DNA of 47,234 bases from JBNARI01 sp049718765. Its GTDB lineage: Bacteria; Bacillota; Sulfobacillia; DUMF01. The notes under the pieces are model-generated. The model searched no databases. It was not told the DNA's origin and saw only the letters and a program-made list of their open reading frames with translations. The stretch lies in NCBI GenBank assembly GCA_049718765.1, contig JBNARI010000018.1, positions 1 through 47,234 on the forward strand, written 5' to 3'. A program made the position numbers and the translations under genes. This document shows, piece by piece, positions 40,684 through 47,234 of this stretch. Every line of letters starts with the position of its first letter. The stretch's first letter is position 1.

Positions 40684-41165
40684 TACAGGCGCACCTCCTT
40701 CAGGGCGTTCTTGAGCTTGTTGGCTACCTCTTTCTTCTTGGCAACTGCAGCTTTATCTGCTTCCACGTACTCGATTGCTCCCCAGGGGCAGAAAAGGGCA
40801 CATTCGGGTTCGCCGTCGCACAGGTCGCACTTGACCATCTTTTGCTCCTCAGGAGAATAGAAGATTGCGCCAAACGGGCAAGCCATCATGCACATTCTGC
40901 ATCCAACGCACTTGGCCTCTTCGATTGTGACTGCGCCTGTCTCTGGGTTCTTGACGATTGCTCCTGCAGGGCACACCTCCATGCATACCGGCTCATCGCA
41001 GTGCTGACACACCAAGGGCATGTAGAAATGGTCTTCGAGGAATAGCGCGGCAGTAACTCTCGACCGGGACGGGTTGAACTCTCCTGTTTTCTTCGCCGAA
41101 CAAACCAGTTCGCACCTTCTGCAAGCCGTACACTTTTCCGGATTGACCACAAGCAGCTTTTCCAT
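40683..41165 (-). CDS. Four-cluster ferredoxin-type electron-transfer subunit of AOR
   Basis: A 160-residue iron-sulfur protein with 16 cysteines in four sets: CTACRRCELVC, CQHCDEPVCMEVCP, CVGCRMCMMACP and CDLCDGEPECALFCP. This is the HycB/DmsB-like arrangement for four [4Fe-4S] clusters. The start is ATG 41165 behind a run of six Gs; a 12-residue extension to 41201 has no ribosome site. It is encoded directly before AOR with a one-base overlap, so it should be the dedicated electron-transfer subunit. A Lys/Ala-rich helical tail closes the protein. Confidence 0.9.
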   Translation of the reverse strand: MEKLLVVNPEKCTACRRCELVCSAKKTGEFNPSRSRVTAALFLEDHFYMPLVCQHCDEPVCMEVCPAGAIVKNPETGAVTIEEAKCVGCRMCMMACPFGAIFYSPEEQKMVKCDLCDGEPECALFCPWGAIEYVEADKAAVAKKKEVANKLKNALKEVRL

Positions 41166-41309
41166 CCGCCATTCCCCCCTTACCCAGATTCGCCCGTACA
41201 TACTTGTAATTCTCTAACCGCCCTAGAAATACCTTCATGTTTTGGCAAGCATAACGCATGGGGAACCCGCTTTCGCGCCTCAGCATACCATGGAGCGGAG
41301 GTGGGTCTT

Positions 41310-41828
41310 GTGGCCAAGGTCGCTGCCGAGCTTCTGTGCGAGCAAACAGTTTTCTTTGATACCACGCACTACGTGAAAATGGCCCTGGTTGTGGGGGAGA
41401 GGGAAGTGAGGGAGTCCCTGGGACAGGACCAGTTCGCTTGCGAGGGCGCAGTGCTTCCGGGAGGGAGGTTCGCCGGCACTGGACGACACAGCGTGATCAG
41501 GCATGGCGATTACCTTGCGGGCAACGGTTTGGGCCAGGTGAATGCCGCAAAGGCCAGGGTGGTGGAGGTGGGGGACTTTGACTCAGTTCCCCAAATCCGC
41601 GTGGAAACAAACGTTGTGCTTGATCCCGGGGAGTTCCGCCAGTGGTTCTCCGTGAGGGTCACCAAGTTGGATGGCAAGAACATTGACGTGAGGGAAGTTC
41701 CCCTCCGTTGCCCCCTGGTGAAGATTGACTGGCCTTCAAGAGGGACTTATTTGATACATATCCCAGGTGCGCACGACTTTTCAGAAGGATTTTGGGCATC
41801 TCCGTCGAAAGAACAACCCCAGGACTGA
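41310..41828 (+). CDS. Hypothetical protein, not recognised
   Basis: A 172-residue cytosolic protein without signal peptide or membrane helix. I recognise no family. It begins with a short helical part (AKVAAELLCEQTVFF), contains a Gly/Val-rich middle (GAVLPGGRFAGTGRHSVIRHGDYLAG), and then alternating hydrophobic strands suggesting a beta-rich fold. The start is GTG 41310 behind GGAGG; GTG 41301 lies too close to that site. It is divergent from the AOR-ferredoxin gene and 33 bp ahead of a DUF2294-type gene in the same direction. Codon use looks like that of its neighbours. Confidence 0.6.
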   Translation: MAKVAAELLCEQTVFFDTTHYVKMALVVGEREVRESLGQDQFACEGAVLPGGRFAGTGRHSVIRHGDYLAGNGLGQVNAAKARVVEVGDFDSVPQIRVETNVVLDPGEFRQWFSVRVTKLDGKNIDVREVPLRCPLVKIDWPSRGTYLIHIPGAHDFSEGFWASPSKEQPQD

Positions 41829-41861
41829 AAAGAGAGGTTGAGGGGGAAATGAGTTCTTCTG

Positions 41862-42263
41862 ATGGCTGACGCCCCTGAGAGAGACAGAGAGGCGCCCGGC
41901 AGGCACACCCTGGGGTACCTGAAGCAGCAGGTGACGCGGATCTACAACGCGGTGAACCAGGAGTTCTTTGCACAGGGAGTCGACTGGATCAGGATCGACG
42001 TAATTGGCAACAGGATATTGATAATAGCCAAGCACAGGCGCATAAGAGGGTTGGCGAAGCTCGATGCCACCCGGCGGGAACTCACCAGGATTATAGACGT
42101 GGCGCTAATAGACGAGAACAAGAAGCTGCTCAAACAAGAGCTTGAGAAAGAGTTCCCTGAGGTACAAATCAGGACCATACTCAAGGATTACGACCCTGTG
42201 ACTGAGCTGTCGGGCACAATAGTGGTTGGGGATAAGTCCTTCGAGGAACTCTTCAAAGAATAG
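41862..42263 (+). CDS. DUF2294-like protein
   Basis: Small protein of 133 residues resembling DUF2294 (a Na-translocating-decarboxylase-associated label is sometimes attached to this family, without firm function). Visible are VNQEFFAQGVDWIRIDVIGNRILIIAKHR, a helical middle (TRRELTRIIDVALIDENKKLLKQELEKEF), and the strand pair PEVQIRTILKDYDPVTELSGTIVVG. The only possible ATG in this frame is 41862, since a stop lies four codons upstream; its ribosome site (GGGGG at 41842-41846) is distant. It is followed by 211 bp containing a large hairpin. Confidence 0.6.
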   Translation: MADAPERDREAPGRHTLGYLKQQVTRIYNAVNQEFFAQGVDWIRIDVIGNRILIIAKHRRIRGLAKLDATRRELTRIIDVALIDENKKLLKQELEKEFPEVQIRTILKDYDPVTELSGTIVVGDKSFEELFKE

Positions 42264-42383
42264 CTTTTTGTAGCACACGGACGGCGTTGGCCCTGTACCA
42301 GCATGTTCCGGGGTGAGATGCCCTGGGAGCGAGCTGGGCGGGGGATGGCTGCCGGTTGCGGGAGATCGGAAGATAGCCCAGAA

Positions 42384-42442
42384 AGCCGCCGGCCTACGCG
42401 CGATCAAACTCTGTTGCTTTGATCGGTCGTAGGCCGGCGGCT
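42384..42442 (+). terminator. Very long near-perfect hairpin between two gene units
   Basis: AGCCGCCGGCCTACG (42384-42398) is fully complementary to 42428-42442. After a two-base internal mismatch, CGATCAAA (42401-42408) pairs with TTTGATCG (42418-42425), giving 23 bp in all around a 9-nt loop. Short T-rich tails follow on both strands (ATTAGTTT on plus, TTCTGG on minus). It probably ends the DUF2294 transcript and may work in both directions. Confidence 0.6.
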
Positions 42443-42474
42443 ATTAGTTTGGCGAGAGGAGGGACAAGCCCAAA

Positions 42475-43566
42475 TTGGTCAGTGACAAAGGAGCGTTGAC
42501 GGAGGCGCTTGAGGAGCCACGGCCAGGCCAGAGTCCCACGGTTAGGGACGTAGTGGCGGCCTTGGACATCATTACAGGAGGGAGGGTGATAAAGGGGCTG
42601 GAAGGGGTTGTCACCTGCAAGAACAGGTTCGTGGTGACCAAGTCGTCCAACATTCCGGGGAAAGCGGTCACCGAAACGCCAGGCCTGGTGTTCGGCGACC
42701 CAGATGGCACGGTCAGGAAACTTGCCGTAACCATGACGCTCACCGAATCCCAGATCGAGCTTGCAGGGGCGCTGGGCATAGACGCAATTGTAGCCCACCA
42801 CCCTGTAGCGGATGCGGCAAATTCGGGTGGCGTCACGCTCAGGAACTATCTGAGCCTGTACAACATTGCCCTGTTCGAACTGCACGAGGCATTCCATGGA
42901 CTGCATCCAGGTATCGCGTTCATCCACGGGCACAGGGCCTTTCGTGTGGACATTGCCTACGGCGGGATTCCTGGCAACATCATCAACGTGGGGCGTGCCC
43001 TTGAGGACGTGAAGACTGCAGGTGACATAGTGCGCAGGCTAGAAGCTTTCGGTGGGTTTGCCCAGGAGCGGGAGATGCTCGCGTTCGAGCGAAGGCTCCG
43101 GGGCTCCAGCCACATTTGCGAGACCAACGTGAGCACCTGCGCCCAAATACTCAATGGCGACGAAAACAGCCCAGTAAGCGTGATCTTGCACATCTACCCG
43201 CACACAGGCTTTTGCGTTGAGCACCTCAGACAGGCCTTGCGGGAACACCCGGACATTGACACCGTCATTGCCTCCATAAGCAGGGTGAGACCGGACAACC
43301 CGCTGGTTCAGGAGGCCAAGAAGGCGGGGCTTACCTTCATCCTCGGCAACACCCATGCCATGGAGATCTTCGAAAACGGGCTTCCCCTGGCGTTTGCCCT
43401 CCAGAAGCTGCTTCCCTCTGTGGAAGTGCTGCTCCTGAGGGAACGGGTGACCGCAATGCCCGTTGGGTGTGCTGGCACTCCCGCAATTAGGGAGTATGCC
43501 GACAGGATAGCGACTACGTTCCTGGTTCCCAAAGACTTACTTCAGGGGGGTCAAAGGTTAGCATGA
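42475..43566 (+). CDS. NIF3-like dinuclear-metal protein (divergent)
   Basis: A 363-residue protein resembling the NIF3/YbgI family, which binds a dinuclear metal centre and has no firmly settled reaction. The His-His motif IDAIVAHHPVADAAN and a C-terminal His-x3-Glu (LGNTHAMEIFENGLPLAFALQKLLP) match the two metal-binding ends. The central HTNLD-type motif is not found; LHEAFHGLHPG stands there instead, so the site may be altered. The start is TTG 42475 behind GAGGAGGGA. The stop overlaps the next ATG (ATGA), so it is coupled to a membrane protein with Gate domains; this pairing hints at a role around nucleoside or related small-molecule transport. Confidence 0.68.
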   Translation: MVSDKGALTEALEEPRPGQSPTVRDVVAALDIITGGRVIKGLEGVVTCKNRFVVTKSSNIPGKAVTETPGLVFGDPDGTVRKLAVTMTLTESQIELAGALGIDAIVAHHPVADAANSGGVTLRNYLSLYNIALFELHEAFHGLHPGIAFIHGHRAFRVDIAYGGIPGNIINVGRALEDVKTAGDIVRRLEAFGGFAQEREMLAFERRLRGSSHICETNVSTCAQILNGDENSPVSVILHIYPHTGFCVEHLRQALREHPDIDTVIASISRVRPDNPLVQEAKKAGLTFILGNTHAMEIFENGLPLAFALQKLLPSVEVLLLRERVTAMPVGCAGTPAIREYADRIATTFLVPKDLLQGGQRLA

Positions 43567-44633
43567 ACGAGAACAAGAAGATTAACTCGGATAACATGAT
43601 TGCGGTTGGTATGGTCGTTCTGGTGCTGTCCATTATTGGCCTTTTCATTGGCCCGGCTTGGATCGGTGGACTGTTCAACGCCATGTTCAACAAGGCCAAG
43701 TCAATCGTTGCAGACGTGTACCTGGCGGGTAGCCTTGGCGCCACAATCATTTGCAGCGTCATGGTGGGCAGGATACTGGAACGGTTGGGCCTGACTGATG
43801 CCATGGTGAGGGTCTTCGCCCCAATCGCCTACTGGCTTGGGCTCAACCCCACGGTGATAGTACCCGGTGTGTATAACATCCTGGGCGACATCAACGCTGC
43901 AGGGCGCATTGCAGGCCCAGTGCTGAAGAAAGCTGGCGCAACGAAGGACGAGCAGAAGATTGCAGTGGTGACCATGGTTCAGTCGCAGCAGTCCTTCTCC
44001 ACATTCATGCTGGGCCTTATTGCAATGGCTAACGCCGGTGTGTGGGCGTTCCCAGTGGTGATCCTGGGCATCTTCGCGCCTCTTGTGGTGATTCCCTGGG
44101 TGCTTTCCGAGACCATATACAGGAACGTCAAGCGTGTAGCCTACACCGACATGCCCAGGTTCACTCCCGCTACCTCTGCAATGAACACCATCTTCGGTGG
44201 TGCAAGAGAAGGCGCGGAGCTTATGTTCCTGCTGCTGATTCCTGCCGCCACAGTGGTGTTCGCGTTCATCGGTGCCTTGGAGTTCATAGGGATTTGGAAG
44301 CCCATCGAGAACGCCCTCAGCGCGTTCCTGGCAGCTGTGGCCATCGAACCCAAGACCGGGATCCTGTCCGTGCTTGCATCTCCCACTCTGGCCATGAACA
44401 CTTTGAAGGATATGGCTGCCAAGCTGGGAGACCCCAGGCTGGTGGTTGGGTCCTTCATCCTTGCAGCTTCGGGCCTTCCGCTACAGGTGCCTCTCGCCCA
44501 GATACCCGCGGTGTGGTCCCAGGCGTCAGACTTGACTGGACCAGAGGCCATGGGCGCGGCGGTACTTGGGATAATCTTGAGGGTGATTACCGCCATACTC
44601 ATGGCCATGTTGCTGACACCCCTCATCGCTTAG
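43563..44633 (+). CDS. Nucleoside-recognition (Gate) domain membrane protein
   Basis: Integral membrane protein of 356 residues with about eight to ten helices. Two Gate-type (nucleoside recognition) stretches are recognisable, at about 50-155 (DVYLAGSLGATIICSVMVGRILERLGL ... YNILGDINAAGRIAGPVL) and about 215-335 (GGAREGAELMFLLLIPAATVVFAFIGALEFIGIWKPIENAL). Family members occur in nucleoside transporters and in sporulation proteins SpoVA/SpmA-like groups; a specific substrate cannot be given. The start is ATG 43563, overlapping the NIF3-like stop by four bases. A hairpin follows directly after the stop. Confidence 0.82.
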   Translation: MNENKKINSDNMIAVGMVVLVLSIIGLFIGPAWIGGLFNAMFNKAKSIVADVYLAGSLGATIICSVMVGRILERLGLTDAMVRVFAPIAYWLGLNPTVIVPGVYNILGDINAAGRIAGPVLKKAGATKDEQKIAVVTMVQSQQSFSTFMLGLIAMANAGVWAFPVVILGIFAPLVVIPWVLSETIYRNVKRVAYTDMPRFTPATSAMNTIFGGAREGAELMFLLLIPAATVVFAFIGALEFIGIWKPIENALSAFLAAVAIEPKTGILSVLASPTLAMNTLKDMAAKLGDPRLVVGSFILAASGLPLQVPLAQIPAVWSQASDLTGPEAMGAAVLGIILRVITAILMAMLLTPLIA

Positions 44634-44642
44634 GTGCCGTGT

Positions 44643-44672
44643 GGCCTGGGGGGCCTCCAAGCTCCCCAGGCC
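44643..44672 (+). terminator. Hairpin after the Gate-domain gene
   Basis: GGCCTGGGG (44643-44651) pairs perfectly with CCCCAGGCC (44664-44672) around a 12-nt loop, nine bases after the stop. The following CCTTCAG is only weakly T-rich. It lies in the 147-bp gap to the convergent hydE-hydF fusion gene. Confidence 0.5.
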
Positions 44673-44780
44673 CTTCAGCCGTTACAGCGCAACTCACCGA
44701 GCCCACGGCCTTGTGCTCCCTTTGGGGAGTGATGCCCTGAAGTGTACCCTTCTTACCACCTCGTGGCCAGCCGCACCCAG

Positions 44781-47138
44781 TCAGGCGCGTTGCGGCTGGC
44801 CAGTGCTGAGCCCAAACGGGCGAATTGCCCTGTCCAAGATGCCGTGCACATGGGCGATCAATACTCCGTAGTTCACTATGGGTACGCCAGCTTCCCTCAC
44901 TGCCGCCATACGGTGCAGCATTTCCTTTCTGTTGAGCATGCACCCGCCGCAGTGGATCACTATCTTGTACTCTGCCAGGTCAGCCGGGAAGCTCTTTCCG
45001 GCGCACCAGGAGAAGAGCAGTTCGCCGCCGACTTTCTGCTGGAGCCACCTAGGGATCTTTTTCCTCCCAATGTCGTCCCCAATTGGGTGATGGGTACACG
45101 CTTCCGCTACAAGCACCCTGTCCCCGGGCTTAAGTCGGTCCACTGCTTTAGCCCCTTCCACCAGGGTGCGAAGGTCGCCTTTGTGGCGCGCGAACAGGAT
45201 TGAGAATGACGTCAACCAGATGGCATCTGGCACCGTCCTGGAAACGAAGTGGAAGGCCTGGGAATCGGTAATTACCAGGCGAGGAGTCACTCCCCCATCT
45301 TCTAGGGAGCGCAGCACTTGGGCCAGCCTATCTTCCTTGGTGACTGCTGCCACTGCGTTGGCATCGAGGATGTCCCTGAGCACCTGGACCTGGGGAAGGA
45401 TGAGTCTGCCTTTGGGCGCTTCAAGGTCGATGGGCACCACCATGACAGCTGTGTCTCCCGGTTGCAGCAAGTCACGTACGAGGGGAGGACCTTCGAATCC
45501 GTCGGGACATAGTTCCACCAGCTTTTGCTTGAGCTCCTCTATTCCCAAGCCCGTGGCGCTGCTTACCTCAACCACGGGCGCTCCGGTCTTGGCGCTGATC
45601 TCCTCCAGGGCCTGTTGGGGCAGGCGCTTCAAGTCTGCCTTCGTGACCACCACCAGGAGGGGGAGCCCTTTAGCCTTCACAGCCTGGGAGATTCCAAGCT
45701 CGTAACTGCCAAGACCCACAGTGGGGTCCACCGCTAGGATTGGCAGGTCCACAGACTGGAGCACGTCCATGGTTCGCTTAACCCTGAGTTCCCCAAGCTC
45801 GCCCCAATCGTCGATCCCGGCTGTGTCGATGAGCACTGTTGGACCTATGGGAAGAATTTCCATGGTCTTGTAAACGGGATCTGTGGTGGTGCCAGGTACT
45901 TCGGACACAAGTGCTACTGGCTGGCTGGCGAGGGCGTTGATAAGGCTAGACTTTCCAGCGTTGCGGCGGCCAAACACGGCAATGTGGAGCCGTTCCCCTC
46001 GGGGTGTGGCGCTCAGTGAGGCCACGCCGGGGGCCTGATCCACCTTCCAGGGACCTGGTTTGGGCGAGTGACCAGGTGAGCTGTTCACCGTGCGACCCAA
46101 ACTGCTCACGAGCTCTTTCACTGAATCCCATGCCTTGCGTGTTTCCATGGCGTTGCGCTCCTTCCCAGGGTAGATCTGGTAGTGCTCGGCGTACTTGGAC
46201 GGAGTGAGGGCTGGCATGATCACGTTGGCTCCGCAGCGCAGTCCCATTTGGCGGGCGCCAGGGGCCAGCACGGAGAGGGCAGAGGTAGCCGGCAGATGTG
46301 CCCAGGGCATGAGGATGCGGGCAGCAGCGAGGGTGCGAAGCACCAGGCCCAAGCTGCCCCCAGTGTGGCGCCCCAAGGGAGTGCCTGGGTGGGGTACGAA
46401 AGGCCCAATGCCTGCCATTTCCACATCCAGTTGCTTGAGCAGCACTAGGTCGTCCGCTATTGACTCCAGGGTTTGTCGTGGGAGGCCCACCATGTTTCCT
46501 GAGCCCACCTGGTAGCCCAGGTTCCTCAGGGCTTTGAGGCATTCTAGCCTCTGGCCAAGGGTACGCCCGGGGCGCAGCTGGGCGTGGAGCTTCTCGTCGG
46601 ACGTCTCGTGCTTGAGGAGGTACCTGTCTGCGCCAGCTTGTTTCAAGAGCGCAAGCTCCTGGAACTCCCGCTCCCCCAGGCTCAGGGTTATTGCGACCTC
46701 TACTCCGCGTTTTACGGCCTCCTCTTTGATGTTGGAGACGATTTGGGCCAGAGTTTGGGCCGTGTACCAAGGGTCCTCACCCGACTGTAGCACGATGGTG
46801 CGAAAGCCCGTCTCAATCGCGCTGGTAGCTACCGCCACAATTTCCTCTGGGGGCATGCGGTAGCGGCGCAAGGTGGTGTTGGACCTCCGGAGCCCGCAGT
46901 AAAGGCAGTCGTTCCTGCAGTAATTGGAGAACTCGATTACTCCCCGTACGTGTACCGAGTCCCCCACGTGCTCCTTCCTAGTAAGGTCCGCGAGGCCAAA
47001 CAGCGCATGGCTTTCCTCGTCGCTGCAGCTCAACGCTTCAAGGAGGAGCTGCCGGAGTTCAGGAATGTCCTTCTCGGATAGGGATTCGCGACCGAATTCC
47101 GCCAAGCGTTGTAGGGCACCGGCAAAACCAAGGCTCAC
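44781..47138 (-). CDS. hydE-hydF: Fused [FeFe]-hydrogenase maturase HydE-HydF
   Basis: A single 785-residue frame carries two complete maturases. Residues 1-345 are HydE, a radical-SAM enzyme, with CRNDCLYC (Cys74, Cys78, Cys81), an SGEDPW motif, and the HydE-typical GNMVGLPRQTLESIADDL and GIGPFVPHPGTPL. A Ser/Pro/Gly-rich linker (about 346-382) follows. Residues 383-785 are HydF: GTPase domain with Walker A GRRNAGKSS (390-398) and VPGTTTDPV, a dimerisation part, and the cluster domain with CTHH (Cys681, His683) and HCGGC (Cys730, Cys733), the CxH...HCxxC signature. HydE makes ligand precursors of the H-cluster and HydF is the scaffold. The start is GTG 47138, six bases behind GGGAGGGAG. The gene order upstream is outside the window; hydA and hydG are not seen here. 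Confidence 0.93.
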   Translation of the reverse strand: MSLGFAGALQRLAEFGRESLSEKDIPELRQLLLEALSCSDEESHALFGLADLTRKEHVGDSVHVRGVIEFSNYCRNDCLYCGLRRSNTTLRRYRMPPEEIVAVATSAIETGFRTIVLQSGEDPWYTAQTLAQIVSNIKEEAVKRGVEVAITLSLGEREFQELALLKQAGADRYLLKHETSDEKLHAQLRPGRTLGQRLECLKALRNLGYQVGSGNMVGLPRQTLESIADDLVLLKQLDVEMAGIGPFVPHPGTPLGRHTGGSLGLVLRTLAAARILMPWAHLPATSALSVLAPGARQMGLRCGANVIMPALTPSKYAEHYQIYPGKERNAMETRKAWDSVKELVSSLGRTVNSSPGHSPKPGPWKVDQAPGVASLSATPRGERLHIAVFGRRNAGKSSLINALASQPVALVSEVPGTTTDPVYKTMEILPIGPTVLIDTAGIDDWGELGELRVKRTMDVLQSVDLPILAVDPTVGLGSYELGISQAVKAKGLPLLVVVTKADLKRLPQQALEEISAKTGAPVVEVSSATGLGIEELKQKLVELCPDGFEGPPLVRDLLQPGDTAVMVVPIDLEAPKGRLILPQVQVLRDILDANAVAAVTKEDRLAQVLRSLEDGGVTPRLVITDSQAFHFVSRTVPDAIWLTSFSILFARHKGDLRTLVEGAKAVDRLKPGDRVLVAEACTHHPIGDDIGRKKIPRWLQQKVGGELLFSWCAGKSFPADLAEYKIVIHCGGCMLNRKEMLHRMAAVREAGVPIVNYGVLIAHVHGILDRAIRPFGLSTGQPQRA

Positions 47139-47234
47139 GTGTCTCCCTCCCAGTGACGCGTTTGGCCGAGGTCAATTTTCCCTATTACAAAGCTAAACAA
47201 TTCATAGTTAGGTACTCATTGTGCAGACTCCAAC

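Noticed and set aside
44633..45203. Plus-strand frames opposite the HydF end
   Set aside because: They are antisense to the conserved HydF cluster domain, with no independent coding evidence.

Overview
The window reads as a chromosomal segment of an anaerobic, Gram-positive-type bacterium, most likely a Clostridia-like Bacillota. The grounds are: an S-layer-homology (SLH) protein and a copper-amine-oxidase N-domain protein; PspC and LiaF-type envelope proteins; many GTG and TTG starts behind strong GGAGG-type ribosome sites; a tungstopterin aldehyde:ferredoxin oxidoreductase with a four-cluster ferredoxin; and a maturase for [FeFe]-hydrogenase. Base composition looks like 55-60 % GC by eye. 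No rRNA, tRNA, CRISPR array, insertion sequence or phage gene was seen.

Layout. 1-4.7 kb: SLH protein followed directly by a secreted subtilase that resembles tripeptidyl peptidase II. 4.7-7.0 kb: a small accessory patch with an intact AbrB/PIN toxin-antitoxin pair, a HicB/HicA pair whose toxin gene is broken by two compensating frameshifts, the remnant of a second hicB, and about 600 bp of badly decayed, roughly 30-bp tandem repeats. 7.0-12.7 kb: a complete oligopeptide ABC importer (lipoprotein, two permeases, two ATPases). 12.9-15.8 kb: copper-amine-oxidase N-domain protein, then a convergent YbaK-type deacylase and a LysE exporter. 15.9-25.7 kb: a catabolic block made of a PrpR-type sigma-54 activator, two tripartite-tricarboxylate (TTT) binding proteins, TctB, TctA, a two-subunit CoA-transferase, a nitroreductase, a cysteine-rich V4R-like protein and a ferredoxin. 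This looks like regulated uptake, CoA activation and reduction of an unknown carboxylate.

25.7-32.9 kb: DUF1844 protein, Fe/Mn superoxide dismutase (opposite strand), then a tight seven-gene envelope-stress operon: ECF sigma, zinc anti-sigma, PspC, LiaF-like, MacA-like adaptor, LolD/MacB-type ATPase and FtsX-type permease, mostly joined by 4-bp start/stop overlaps. 33.1-36.5 kb: sodium:solute symporter, M20 peptidase, enoyl-CoA hydratase. 36.5-38.7 kb (minus): MarR regulator with an ABC-2 drug-type exporter. 38.9-41.2 kb (minus): AOR and its ferredoxin. 41.3-44.6 kb: an unrecognised protein, a DUF2294 protein, a NIF3-like protein and a translationally coupled Gate-domain membrane protein. 44.8-47.1 kb (minus): one 785-residue polypeptide carrying a whole HydE and a whole HydF.

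The most notable items are the HydE-HydF fusion, with the same domain order as the algal HYDEF protein; the TTT/CoA-transferase/V4R/nitroreductase block; the secreted TPP II-like protease; the decayed toxin-antitoxin patch with its 30-bp periodic repeats; and a recurring habit of placing strong hairpins without T-tracts directly after solute-binding-protein genes.
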